Shown here piece by piece: positions 26,154 through 34,668 of a stretch of 64,000 bases of DNA. Position numbers and translations under genes: made by a program. This DNA is from Chitinophaga rupis (lineage in GTDB: Bacteria > Bacteroidota > Bacteroidia > Chitinophagales > Chitinophagaceae). Location of the stretch: contig NZ_FOBB01000001.1 of assembly GCF_900109685.1 (NCBI RefSeq), positions 806,001 through 870,000 on the forward strand, written 5' to 3'. The notes beneath the pieces were generated by a model. It did not search any database, was not told where the DNA came from, and saw only the letters and a list, made by a program, of their open reading frames with translations. The first letter of the stretch is position 1; every line of letters starts with the position of its first letter.

Positions 26154-27395
26154 TTACCGGACGTTTGCAAATTTTTTCAGATCGGGGATGTAAGCGCGTT
26201 TCCGTTCCAGCTCATATTGATAAATTATATTCCCGATCTCTTTAAAGAAAGGATATCCTTCTGTTTCATACTCATACCGGTCGTCATTCAATATGCCATC
26301 CCGGTTCACATACACCGTGCCGGTGAGCATGAATTCTACCTGGTTCTTAAAGTCCACAATATAGGCTGCATCTGTTAAAAAGCCGAATGCCCAGCCGGTT
26401 TTATTGAACACACGGATGTTAGGCGGTATTTTTCCCTGGTGGGCTTTGAACATGAAGAATTTGGTAAAGCTGTCAAAGTACTCCAGGGTATCATATTTCG
26501 GAAAGTCAGACTCCCGGGGCAGGGCAGACATGTAATGATACAGGAAATGATAATCTTTTTTGGTGAGCTTAAACCGCTGCGCTTTGGGTACAGATCCCGG
26601 GAATAGCACCGATTGCATCATATGCTGTATATCTTCCAGCGGAAAGTTATTTTGCTTGGTAAAATTAAAAGGTGCGTGAATAAGGCTATCCTTGCGGTCC
26701 ATATGCGCATTGCCCAGTAAGATGGTTTTGCTGAAATCAAAGGGCAGGGCGCAATACGCGGCCGGCTGTGCATATACAAGCTTATTATCCTTTACAAAAC
26801 GAATGGCGTTGGTATGGCGGTTACCTTCCTCATCCAGCGGCATAAAACGGCGCACAATGCGTACCTCCGGGTAACCTTTGGCCCACAGGTTTTCATGAAT
26901 GGTTTGCTGGCCCACAAACTCATACAAACGGTTATAGGCATTATTATCACTTACCAGGAAGATCTTTTTTATATAATGGGCAATGGAGGGCAGCCCGTTC
27001 TGCGCCGTAGCATCTGTATACACTTTTACCTGGCCGGGGTAGCTGCTGTCCGTAAGCATGGTGGTATACATGTTCAGCCCCCGTTTATGCAACGCATGCA
27101 ATTTTTCCAGCGACAGCAGGGCAATGGGTAATTTTACGGTAGATGCCGGGTTAAAATAATTATCTGCGCTTACATTGAAGTAATAATGCTTAAAATGCGG
27201 ACGGTTATGCCGGTCGCGGTCTATCTGGGTATATATCAGCTGGTAACGGAAAGAATCCGGGTATTGCAGGATGTGCTGCAGCATTGGCGAAGCATGCCGG
27301 CGTATAAGTGCTTCCAGCAAACTATCTGATTTTGGTTGTGCCCATGCTGACAGAAATAAAAACGTGGCAATAAGGGTGAGCGAAATACGCGTCAT
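26154..27395 (-). CDS. Secreted serine hydrolase of the class A beta-lactamase fold
   Basis: A 413-residue protein with a signal peptide from the Met at 27395 (MTRISLTLIATFLFLSAWA). The beta-lactamase/penicillin-recognising triad is visible: SxxK at Ser85-Lys88 (PASTVKLP), SDN at 149-151 (VSDNNAYN) and KTG in FNKTGWAFGF near residue 330. A class A Glu166-type omega loop is not obvious, so whether it is a beta-lactamase or a peptidase/esterase is uncertain. It is longer than standard class A enzymes (about 290) through insertions before the KTG box. Divergent from the FAH gene. Confidence 0.85.
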   Translation of the reverse strand: MTRISLTLIATFLFLSAWAQPKSDSLLEALIRRHASPMLQHILQYPDSFRYQLIYTQIDRDRHNRPHFKHYYFNVSADNYFNPASTVKLPIALLSLEKLHALHKRGLNMYTTMLTDSSYPGQVKVYTDATAQNGLPSIAHYIKKIFLVSDNNAYNRLYEFVGQQTIHENLWAKGYPEVRIVRRFMPLDEEGNRHTNAIRFVKDNKLVYAQPAAYCALPFDFSKTILLGNAHMDRKDSLIHAPFNFTKQNNFPLEDIQHMMQSVLFPGSVPKAQRFKLTKKDYHFLYHYMSALPRESDFPKYDTLEYFDSFTKFFMFKAHQGKIPPNIRVFNKTGWAFGFLTDAAYIVDFKNQVEFMLTGTVYVNRDGILNDDRYEYETEGYPFFKEIGNIIYQYELERKRAYIPDLKKFANVR

Positions 27396-27416
27396 ATGTT
27401 CAAAAATAAAAAATAA

Positions 27417-27424
27417 TATATTTG
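27417..27424 (+). promoter_or_regulatory. -7 element of the FAH-family gene
   Basis: TATATTTG is an exact TAnnTTTG match 34 bp before the start codon at 27459. No clear -33 TTTG. Confidence 0.45.
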
Positions 27425-27458
27425 GCTGACATACTGCCAAAACAAAAAATTTATCTTG

Positions 27459-28475
27459 ATGAAGCTTGTTACTTACTTAAGGGATGAAACCGACCAACTG
27501 GCTATATTGGTTAACGGATTATTGTACAACACCCAGGACCTGCACCCTGACCTGCCTAACAACATGCAAATGTTCCTGCTGATGTGGGAAGAGGTGATAG
27601 ACCTTGCCCTGCATGCAGATGCACAGCTGAAAAGCGGGCAAAATAAAAGCAGCGCCATAGGCATACCCTATGAAAGCGTACAGGTGTTGGCGCCGGTGCC
27701 TTTCCCTACCTCCTGCCGCGATGGTTATGCCTTTCGCCAGCACGTAGCCGCTGCACGCCGCAACCGCAAGGTGGAGATGATCCCGGAATTTGACCAATAT
27801 CCCATTTTTTACTTTACCAACCACAATGCTATCCAGGGCCCGGGCAATGTACACTGCATGCCGGACCATTTTAATAAGCTGGATTTTGAGCTGGAAGTAG
27901 CTATAGTGATCTGTAAACCAGGCCGTAATATTACGGCTGCCGAAGCAGATGATTACATTGGCGGTTACATGATCATGAACGATATGAGCGCCCGCACCCT
28001 GCAGGCGGAGGAAATGAAGCTTAACCTGGGCCCCGCCAAGGGCAAGGATTTCAGCACTGCTATAGGTCCTATGCTGGTAACGGCCGATGAGCTGGAACCT
28101 TTTAAGGCGCCCACCAAAGAAGGCCATACGGGCAATAACTACGCGCTTAAAATGACCTGCAAGGTAAATGGCGTACAGGTAAGTGAGGGCAGCATGGGCG
28201 ATATGGACTGGACCTTTGCAGAGATCATTGAACGCTGCGCCTATGGTGTGAACCTGTTGCCCGGTGATATTATTGGCAGCGGCACTGTAGGCACCGGCTG
28301 TTTCCTGGAGCTTAACGGTACCGGCAAGCTGCAGAATCCTAACTATCCCGAACAATGGCTGCAACCCGGCGATGTGGTGGAAATGGAGGTAGAAGGCCTG
28401 GGCGTGCTAAAGAACACCATGGTGGAGGAGGATTCGGAGTTTTCAATACTGCAACTGAAGAAGAACATCAAATAA
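27459..28475 (+). CDS. Fumarylacetoacetate hydrolase family protein
   Basis: A 338-residue FAH-fold hydrolase. The ATG at 27459 is used, one codon after an in-frame TTG. Signatures: YPIFYFTNHNAIQGPG, KLDFELEVAIVI with the metal-binding glutamates, IGGYMIMNDMSAR with the Asp, KGKDFSTAIGPMLVTADEL and LPGDIIGSGTVGTGC. It resembles the fumarylacetoacetase-like members found next to flavin reductases in aromatic amino-acid degradation clusters of Bacteroidota, and a flavin reductase does follow. The exact substrate is not determined by these motifs. Confidence 0.88.
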   Translation: MKLVTYLRDETDQLAILVNGLLYNTQDLHPDLPNNMQMFLLMWEEVIDLALHADAQLKSGQNKSSAIGIPYESVQVLAPVPFPTSCRDGYAFRQHVAAARRNRKVEMIPEFDQYPIFYFTNHNAIQGPGNVHCMPDHFNKLDFELEVAIVICKPGRNITAAEADDYIGGYMIMNDMSARTLQAEEMKLNLGPAKGKDFSTAIGPMLVTADELEPFKAPTKEGHTGNNYALKMTCKVNGVQVSEGSMGDMDWTFAEIIERCAYGVNLLPGDIIGSGTVGTGCFLELNGTGKLQNPNYPEQWLQPGDVVEMEVEGLGVLKNTMVEEDSEFSILQLKKNIK

Positions 28476-28492
28476 TTAATTACGAATTATTC

Positions 28493-28648
28493 AATTACGA
28501 ATTACGAATTGGGTATTAGTTCATTATCATTTATTGATCATGGAATGTACATGTAGGTAAATGACATAGTTAACATTTCATAAATGGACATTTACATACC
28601 ATGAGCTGCTGCCTTAATGAATACACGCCCAATTCGTAATTCGTAATT
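28493..28648. repeat. Miniature element with perfect 21-bp terminal inverted repeats
   Basis: Left arm 28493-28513 and right arm 28628-28648 are perfect inverted copies (repeating AATTACG units ending GGG), separated by 114 bp that contains no gene. It lies between two plus-strand genes that would otherwise be adjacent. Confidence 0.7.
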
Positions 28649-28662
28649 CCCAATTCTAACAC

Positions 28663-29544
28663 ATGCTTTCCATTACTCCCGGGCAAATAAAAACAGGAGA
28701 GCTGCATGCTTACCTGTTAGGGGCTGTGGCGCCCCGCCCTATTTGTTTTGCCAGCACCGTAAATGAAGCAGGGCTGCCTAACCTGTCGCCCTTTAGCTTT
28801 TTCAATGTATTCGGCAGCAACCCGCCTACGCTGATCTTTTCTCCCAGCCGCCGCGTGCGCGATAATACCATTAAGCATACCCTGGAAAATATCTATGCTA
28901 CCAAAGAAGTGGTTATTAACGTGGTGAACTACGCCATGGTGCAGCAAATGTCGCTTTCCAGCTGTGAGTACCCGCATGGGGTAAATGAGTTTGAAAAATC
29001 CGGCTTTACCGGCCTGCCTTCTGAAAAGGTAAAACCCCTGCGTGTGCAGGAAAGCCCGGTACAGCTGGAGTGCGTGGTACGGGAAGTGATTGCCACCGGT
29101 GAAAAGGGCGGCGCCGGTAACCTGGTGATCTGCGAGCCGGTGCTCATTCACATAAATGAAAATATTTTGAATGCCCATGGGCAGATAGACCCTCACAAAA
29201 TAGACCTGGTGGCCCGCATGGGCGCTGATTATTATTGCCGCGCCTCCGGCCCCGCGGTGTTTGAAGTGGCCAAACCCAACACGCAGCTGGGCATTGGCGT
29301 AGATGCGTTACCGTTTGCCATCCGCAACAGCCGTATTTTAACCGGTAATCATTTGGGCCTGCTGGCCAATGTGCATGAAATGCCGGTAATAGACCCTTCT
29401 TTTGAGGATACCCGGTTAAAAAATATTATACAGTATTACAGTATTACGCCGGAGGAAATGGGGCAAGAGTTACACCGGTATGCGCAGCAGCTGCTGGATG
29501 AGGGAAAGGTGCGGGAAGCGTGGCAGGTGTTGTTAACGGAGTAA
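28663..29544 (+). CDS. Flavin reductase / FMN-binding split-barrel protein
   Basis: A 293-residue flavoprotein. The flavin reductase-like domain covers about residues 15-190: LLGAVAPRPICFASTVNEAG, NLSPFSFFNVFGSNPPTLIF and KEVVINVVNYAMVQQM are the FMN-binding split-barrel segments. The C-terminal 100 residues (RMGADYYCRASGPAVFEVAK and after) form the extension of the longer Bacteroidota subgroup. It probably supplies reduced flavin or oxidises an unknown substrate near the FAH-family enzyme. Confidence 0.85.
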   Translation: MLSITPGQIKTGELHAYLLGAVAPRPICFASTVNEAGLPNLSPFSFFNVFGSNPPTLIFSPSRRVRDNTIKHTLENIYATKEVVINVVNYAMVQQMSLSSCEYPHGVNEFEKSGFTGLPSEKVKPLRVQESPVQLECVVREVIATGEKGGAGNLVICEPVLIHINENILNAHGQIDPHKIDLVARMGADYYCRASGPAVFEVAKPNTQLGIGVDALPFAIRNSRILTGNHLGLLANVHEMPVIDPSFEDTRLKNIIQYYSITPEEMGQELHRYAQQLLDEGKVREAWQVLLTE

Positions 29545-29552
29545 GAAATCAG

Positions 29553-29604
29553 TAATTAAGAATTAATAATTAAGGCGTACTGCTTAATTATTAATTCTTA
29601 ATTA
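29553..29604. terminator. 22-bp perfect AT-rich inverted repeat between convergent genes
   Basis: Arm 29553-29574 is the exact inverted copy of 29583-29604, with an 8-base spacer. It lies between the flavin reductase and DUF4197 stops. Unlike normal terminators the stem is almost pure A/T; a bidirectional terminator role is plausible, or a mobile repeat. Confidence 0.6.
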
Positions 29605-29616
29605 TTACTTATTAAT

Positions 29617-30366
29617 TTATTTAGAGAAAACCTTCTTCAACAGGTCCGTAGTACGGGCTGCAGGGTTCTGGCGGATGTTCTCTTCTTCTTTGCTGATGCG
29701 GTCAAACAGGGCCGTTACCGCGCGGGCGGTTACATACTGCTGCAGGTCCGGGTTTACCTTGTTGATGGTAGTAGGCAGCTTGTTATAGGTATTTACAATA
29801 TCTGTATAATACTTGGTGGCGCTGGTGCTATCCAATGCACCTTTTACAGAAGGAGCAAAAGCGGCTGTTAACTGATCCGTTGTTTTGCTTTTGAAATAAT
29901 CTGTTACAGAATTATTACCACCGGTTACCAGCTTCAGGGCATCGGTTACCGTCATTTGTTTAATAGCATCTGTGAAGATGGGCGCTGCGTGGCTTACCGC
30001 GCCTTCTGCTGCACGGTTAATTTGCAGAATGGCTTTATCTACCTGGCTGCCCAGGCCTATACTGCGTAATGTTTTTTCGATCTTTACCGCATCTTCCGGC
30101 AGGAACATCTTATAGGCTTCGTTACCAAAAAATCCGTCTTTTTTACTCAGCATGGCAATACCGGAGCTTACACCTTTGGCCAGTGCTTCCTTAATACCAG
30201 CGCCGGCTTCCGACTCCGTTACATTGGTGGCGGTGTTACCACTACTCTGGCTGGTGGAGGTGGAGGTACCACTGTTCAGCGCTTTATTTAATTTTTTCAG
30301 TAGCTGTGCCTGGCTTACCTGTAAAGCAAAGAATGCAGGCAGCAGGAAAACAATCCCTTTCTTCAT
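29617..30366 (-). CDS. DUF4197 secreted protein
   Basis: The 249-residue protein uses the Met at 30366 (MKKGIVFLLPAFFALQVSQA), giving a normal signal peptide; an ATG five codons upstream is possible. After a Ser/Thr-rich linker comes the DUF4197 domain: GIKEALAKGVSSGIAMLSKKDGF, IFTDAIKQMTVTDALKLV and YFKSKTTDQLTAAFAPSV, ending with VTARAVTALFDRISKEE. The family is periplasmic and of unknown function; length is normal. Confidence 0.9.
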   Translation of the reverse strand: MKKGIVFLLPAFFALQVSQAQLLKKLNKALNSGTSTSTSQSSGNTATNVTESEAGAGIKEALAKGVSSGIAMLSKKDGFFGNEAYKMFLPEDAVKIEKTLRSIGLGSQVDKAILQINRAAEGAVSHAAPIFTDAIKQMTVTDALKLVTGGNNSVTDYFKSKTTDQLTAAFAPSVKGALDSTSATKYYTDIVNTYNKLPTTINKVNPDLQQYVTARAVTALFDRISKEEENIRQNPAARTTDLLKKVFSK

Positions 30367-30448
30367 AATGTTGCGGTTCATATATTAAAATTAATCAAAT
30401 TAATTAAAGTGCAAGTCCTCAGGGTAAATCTTAACTTTCTTTAACACT

Positions 30449-31282
30449 TTATTCATGAATGGCCAGCAGGGGTATGTGGCTGTGAAAAGCCAGCTGCGTG
30501 GTACGGCTGCGTTTAAAAATGTTCTCAAAAAAGCCATGTTTGCGGGGAATTACGAGGATCAGGTCTGCCTGTTCCTTTTCCGCAAAGTCCATGATACCCT
30601 GCACTACATCGGTGCTGTCCACAAAATGGAACTGCGGGTTATATCCTTCCAGCAGGGTATCCAGCAGCAGGGTTTCATAAGGCGTATCGGGATTAAAGTG
30701 TTTATTATCGTGGTCAATATTCAGCACATGCAGCTCCGGCTTAAAGGTATCCAGCAGCTTTTTCAGCGGCGCGATGGGTGTGTGCGCTACTATCTTGCGG
30801 AAATCGGCCGCAAATACCACTTTTCGGATGGCGGTGAACCGGGCGTCTGATGGTACTACAATTACGGGGCAGCTGGTATGTTTCAGCACATCTACGGCGT
30901 TGGAGCCAATCAGCATTTCCTCCAGCTGACTGCCGCCGGTAATGCCCATCACTACCAGGTCGGCCTGCTCCTGTTTGCACATCTGGTCTATATTGGCAGG
31001 CAGCAGGTGGTTCTCTGCCCGGGGCTCCAGCTGCACATTTTCCGGCAGCAGGGGGCTAAGCTCCCGGATCATTTTTTCCAGGCCTTCCAGGCTGGCGGCC
31101 CGCAGCTCGTCGGAATTTACCATGGGTACAGTGGTAGGTATATCCGGGATGGGTACTATCAGCTCATAGGCATGGTACAGCACAATGCGTGCGGTTTGCA
31201 GCTGCCGGGCCAGTCCCAGCGCATAACGGGCGGCGTTATAGGCCGCTTCGGAAAAATCAGTGGGAACTAAGATCGTTTTCAT
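30449..31282 (-). CDS. Universal stress protein with two Usp domains
   Basis: A 277-residue cytosolic protein starting MKTILVPTDFSEAAYNAARY; this ATG is preferred over one 57 bp upstream because it begins at the domain edge. The first Usp domain (about 1-147) keeps the ATP-binding-type motif GITGGS...GSNA. The second (about 150-277) starts RKVVFAADF but its loop reads PRKHGFFENIFKRSRTTQL without the glycine pattern, so it probably does not bind ATP. Tandem Usp proteins are involved in stress survival; the specific signal is unknown. Confidence 0.9.
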   Translation of the reverse strand: MKTILVPTDFSEAAYNAARYALGLARQLQTARIVLYHAYELIVPIPDIPTTVPMVNSDELRAASLEGLEKMIRELSPLLPENVQLEPRAENHLLPANIDQMCKQEQADLVVMGITGGSQLEEMLIGSNAVDVLKHTSCPVIVVPSDARFTAIRKVVFAADFRKIVAHTPIAPLKKLLDTFKPELHVLNIDHDNKHFNPDTPYETLLLDTLLEGYNPQFHFVDSTDVVQGIMDFAEKEQADLILVIPRKHGFFENIFKRSRTTQLAFHSHIPLLAIHE

Positions 31283-31450
31283 TCTGCAAGATTTTTGATG
31301 TGAGGAAGGAACATTTATATAGAGAAAATTTGGTGCCAAATGATGCTGACCACGGTTTACAACCCTTCCGCAGCAGCGGAACCAGCGGCTTGTAAACGGC
31401 AGGTGGCCGCCCCACGGACCATTCAGCTATGCACTCTGAACTATTACCCT

Positions 31451-31458
31451 TATTTTTG
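31451..31458 (+). promoter_or_regulatory. -7 element of lysS
   Basis: TATTTTTG matches TAnnTTTG exactly and ends 20 bp before the lysS start codon. -33 box not apparent. Confidence 0.4.
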
Positions 31459-31478
31459 CACTCCATTTTGAGTAATAC

Positions 31479-32987
31479 ATGACACAATTATCTGAGCAAG
31501 AGATCATACGCCGGGAAAAATTGCAGGAGCTGCAGAAATTAGGCATTGATGCCTACCCGGCCCCGCAATACCCCGTAAACGACACTTCCGTTAATATTAA
31601 AGCCCATTATTCGGAAGCTACCAAAGAGCAGTTCCAGGAAGTATGCCTGGCCGGCCGCATCATGAGCATCCGCGACATGGGTAAGGCCTGCTTTGCTGTA
31701 ATACAGGACAATGTAGGCCGTATTCAGGCCTATATACGCCGCGACGATATTTGCCCCGGCGAGGACAAAACCCTGTATGATACGGTTTGGAAAAAGCTGG
31801 TGGATATCGGCGATATTATTGGCATTAAAGGCTATGCCTTTATTACCAAAACCGGCGAAACCTCTGTACACGCAAAGGAAATTACCATATTATCCAAAGC
31901 CCTGCGCCCTCTGCCGGTGGTAAAGTCAAAAGAGGGTGAAGTATTTGATGAAGTAACTGACCCGGAGTTTAAATACCGGCAGCGGTATGCTGATATGATT
32001 ATCAATCCGCAGATAAAGGATGTGTTCACCAAGCGGACCAAGATCCTGCAAACCATCCGGGAATTTTATAATGCCCTGGGTTACCTGGAGGTAGAAACCC
32101 CCATTCTGCAGCCCATTCCCGGTGGCGCTACTGCACGGCCCTTTGTTACGCACCATAATGCGCTGGATATGCCTTTATATATGCGCATAGCCAATGAGCT
32201 GTACCTGAAGCGCCTGATCGTAGGCGGTTTTGAGGGCGTATATGAGTTTGCAAAGGACTTCCGCAATGAAGGTATGGACCGTACCCATAACCCGGAATTC
32301 ACGGTAATGGAAATGTACGCTGCCTACAAGGATTATAACTGGATGATGGAAACCACGGAGGCCCTGCTGGAAAAAATAGCCCTGGCCCTGCATGGCACTA
32401 CAGAGGTACCGGTAGGCAACCAGGTGATCAATTTTAAAGCGCCTTTCCGCCGCGTAACTATGTACGATGCTATTAAAGAGCATACAGGCATAGACATTAC
32501 CGGTATGGATGAAACCCAGCTGCGCGAGGTATGCAAACAGCTTGGTATTCCCGTTGCCCCTAATATTGGTAAGGGCAAGCTGGTAGATGAGATCTTTGGC
32601 GAAAAATGCGAGGAGCATTACGTACAACCTACCTTTATTATTGATTACCCCGTGGAAATGAGCCCGCTTACCAAAAAGCACCGCAGTAAAGAAGGACTGG
32701 TAGAGCGTTTTGAGCTGATGGTAAATGGTAAGGAAATTGCCAATGCCTATACAGAGCTGAATGATCCGCTGGACCAGCGCCAGCGTTTTGAAGAGCAGGT
32801 GCAGCTGATGGAGCGTGGAGATGATGAGGCCATGTATATTGATGCAGACTTCCTGCGGGCCCTGGAATACGGTATGCCGCCTACTTCGGGTATTGGTATT
32901 GGTATTGACCGTTTGACCATGCTGATGACCAACCAGCCTTCTATCCAGGATGTGCTGTTCTTTCCGCAAATGAAACCGGAAAAATAA
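31479..32987 (+). CDS. lysS: Lysyl-tRNA synthetase, class II
   Basis: LysRS charges tRNA-Lys. The 502-residue protein has the OB-fold anticodon domain ([20 protein letters not shown], about residues 55-75) and the class II catalytic core: motif 1 near [20 protein letters not shown], motif 2 [19 protein letters not shown] and motif 3 [12 protein letters not shown]. Length is normal for bacterial LysRS. Single-gene unit followed by a hairpin repeat copy. Confidence 0.97.
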   Translation: MTQLSEQEIIRREKLQELQKLGIDAYPAPQYPVNDTSVNIKAHYSEATKEQFQEVCLAGRIMSIRDMGKACFAVIQDNVGRIQAYIRRDDICPGEDKTLYDTVWKKLVDIGDIIGIKGYAFITKTGETSVHAKEITILSKALRPLPVVKSKEGEVFDEVTDPEFKYRQRYADMIINPQIKDVFTKRTKILQTIREFYNALGYLEVETPILQPIPGGATARPFVTHHNALDMPLYMRIANELYLKRLIVGGFEGVYEFAKDFRNEGMDRTHNPEFTVMEMYAAYKDYNWMMETTEALLEKIALALHGTTEVPVGNQVINFKAPFRRVTMYDAIKEHTGIDITGMDETQLREVCKQLGIPVAPNIGKGKLVDEIFGEKCEEHYVQPTFIIDYPVEMSPLTKKHRSKEGLVERFELMVNGKEIANAYTELNDPLDQRQRFEEQVQLMERGDDEAMYIDADFLRALEYGMPPTSGIGIGIDRLTMLMTNQPSIQDVLFFPQMKPEK

Positions 32988-33060
32988 GTTGACAGTCGTT
33001 AGTTGGCAGTTTGCAGTTAACGCAATCAACTGCCCACTGCCGGCTGCTGACTACCAACTA

Positions 33061-33131
33061 AAAAGGGGATGTAAGACTACATCCCCTTTTACTTTTTTTG
33101 ACCATATCCTATGAAAACCAATTCAAAATTA
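33061..33131. repeat. Hairpin-plus-box repeat, copy 2 (also lysS terminator)
   Basis: A perfect 13-bp stem (33061-33073 with 33078-33090, loop AGAC) is followed by a T-rich stretch and the conserved box ACCATATCCTATGAAAA (33101-33117). The plus-strand T run at 33087-33099 makes it a good lysS terminator. On the minus strand TAATTTTG (33131-33124) is a perfect -7 element at the outer end. Confidence 0.75.
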
Positions 33132-33256
33132 ATGTTCCGGCACATACATTCGTATTATAGTTATTAATCGCTGGCAATCTTTTAACAGATGGTAGTATTT
33201 AGCCAATAGCTGGTAATTGGCTGCGTGTATTCCGCATGCAAACCTGCGGAAAAGGG

Positions 33257-33289
33257 AAAGTCCCGCGTACCAATGGCAGGCGGGACTTT
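33257..33289. terminator. Hairpin in the gene desert
   Basis: A 10-bp perfect stem (AAAGTCCCGC at 33257-33266 with GCGGGACTTT at 33280-33289) encloses a 13-base loop. A short T run follows on the plus strand. No gene precedes it on either strand within 250 bp. Confidence 0.5.
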
Positions 33290-33347
33290 TGCATTATTAT
33301 GAGATGGAAAAATCGTGATTAGTTCGGTAAGGTTCTAAAAAAAGAAA

Positions 33348-33416
33348 CGGGGCTGCAAGACTACAGCCCCGAAAAATTTTAACCATATCTTTATTGAAAA
33401 ACCTGAAACAAAGATC
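33348..33416. repeat. Hairpin-plus-box repeat, copy 3
   Basis: Stem 33348-33355 with 33364-33371 (core GGGGCTG/CAGCCCC, loop AGAC closed by an A-T pair above a C-A mismatch) is followed by the box variant ACCATATCTTTATTGAAAA. The outer -7-like element reads GATCTTTG on the minus strand, one base off consensus. The minus-strand tail is a T-rich run (33337-33343 as A on the plus strand). Confidence 0.7.
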
Positions 33417-33650
33417 ATATTTATTTAATTATCACCACCCCCAACCTAGTGAATGCTATATTTTTCTTGGGGAACGTGTCGTTTATGCAGATAAACGCAG
33501 GCCCATTTCAGCAGGGGCTTGATAAGTTGTAAGAATGAAAAGAATGTAGATGCTGATATTCAATAAATTATAAAAACCGGATACATGTCTCATTCCGGAC
33601 ACAACGCAAAGGTTTTTCCGGGAAATACCGGTAAAAGGAGTTAAAAGCAA

Positions 33651-33672
33651 AAAGCGCTTTTTACAGCGCTTT
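33651..33672. other. Small hairpin next to repeat copy 4
   Basis: AAAGCGCT (33651-33658) pairs with AGCGCTTT (33665-33672), loop TTTTAC. It lies directly beside repeat copy 4 and has no adjacent gene; it could be a second terminator. Confidence 0.45.
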
Positions 33673-33683
33673 CTAAAAAGAAA

Positions 33684-33752
33684 AAGGGTGGTAAGAATAC
33701 CGCCCTTGTAATAATTTTAACCATATCCTATGAAAAACCTAGATCAAAGATA
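33684..33752. repeat. Hairpin-plus-box repeat, copy 4
   Basis: Stem 33684-33693 with 33698-33707 (loop AGAA) has one G-U pair where copy 1 has G-C, so pairing is kept. The stretch from the stem to GATCAAAG is otherwise the same as copy 1. On the minus strand TATCTTTG (33752-33745) is an exact -7 element, then the box, the hairpin and a U tract. Confidence 0.75.
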
Positions 33753-34095
33753 TATTAGCGTATATAGGTTTTTCTTTCATTTCCGTGAACGATGCAATTT
33801 AGTTCGTGAAGATGAAAGATTGGGAATTAAGCTGTTGCATTAAGAAAAATCTTATATTAATTGAAAAAATTAATTTTATATTTTCTTAATGCAGATAGCG
33901 CTGTTAATGAAATAGCTGCAAATTATGCCTCTCATATTAGTATATAGTTTATTTAGAAGGGCATTTATCGTGTCCTAAATGAACGTTGCAATTTTGGAGT
34001 TAAACGTAGTATAAACATCCGGTTGCCGTAAACTTGCTTTGTTCACAGCTCCTAAGACAGCTATCATAACATACCCGTTGTAGCCAGCCTCACCA

Positions 34096-34413
34096 ATGAA
34101 TACTATTGCCAGCAGGGGATCTTATCATTCAGCAATATTTTTATCTGTGCTATTGATCTTGTTTCAGGCGCTGTAGCCAGCCACCTTACCTGGCAGGTTT
34201 CCTTTATTAATCATAGCAGCTGATGCTGATTTTGCCCTGGGCAGACCGGACTATTTAACGGGACTGGCCTTTCCCAATCATAAGCTGGTTTACCAGCCTC
34301 GCCTCAATTTGTTCATGAAATATTACCCAACTGCCAAAAGCAATACCCGTATGAATACCCGGCCCGTTTTTGTGGGTATACCTGCATATTGCTACATGCA
34401 ATTTTTTTTATGA
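34096..34413 (+). pseudogene. Possible gene relic with one in-frame stop
   Basis: From the ATG at 34096 the frame encodes a signal-like stretch (SAIFLSVLLILFQAL), a TAG at 34174-34176, then about 78 open codons including LPGRFPLLIIAADADF and NHKLVYQPRLNLFMKYY before a TGA at 34411. I cannot assign a family; the GRFPLLIIA segment is faintly like the start of alpha/beta-hydrolase domains. It may be chance. Confidence 0.25.
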
Positions 34414-34628
34414 TTGCAGAATTAATTGCATATGTGAAATGCAGTGGTGGGAAGCGCTTTATAATAAAAGATTTATGAGCGTGTTATATAAGCAGCCTTC
34501 CAGGAGAACGGTGTGTTTGGTAAAAGGGCCTATTCCGGCAGGTCAATTACAGTCCAGCTTGGCACAGTTCTTGACTTACAGGAACAAATTTTAGGTTAAA
34601 AAATAGGTTAAAGCGAAAGGGGCCTTTC

Positions 34629-34656
34629 CGGTATCGGGAGGGCTTTTTTCGTTTAA
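34629..34656 (+). terminator. Intrinsic terminator at the end of the gene desert
   Basis: A 9-bp stem with two G-U pairs (GCCTTTCCG with CGGGAGGGC) around a short GTAT loop is followed by a TTTTTTC tract on the plus strand. The only frame ending just before it (stop at 34594) encodes an unrecognised short peptide, so the transcript it ends is unknown. Confidence 0.6.
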
Positions 34657-34668
34657 GGGAATGCCACA

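Larger units (their letters stand above)
32988..34668. other. 1.7-kb gene desert after lysS
   Basis: No convincing intact gene is present. It contains short imperfect repeats of the form AGTTGGCAGT/CTGACTACCAACT near 32.99-33.06 kb, three copies of the hairpin/box repeat, two other hairpins, a possible gene relic at 34096-34413 and a terminator at 34629-34656. Such density of hairpins is much higher than in any other gap of the window. Confidence 0.7.

Noticed and set aside
27519..28364. 281-codon minus-strand frame across the FAH-family gene
   Set aside because: Antisense to an intact enzyme gene and without recognisable domains.
32175..33029. 284-codon minus-strand frame across lysS
   Set aside because: Entirely antisense to lysS with no independent similarity.
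34370..34594. 74-codon plus-strand frame ahead of the terminator at 34.63 kb
   Set aside because: No family resemblance, no signal peptide, atypical residue composition and no promoter; kept only as context for the terminator.
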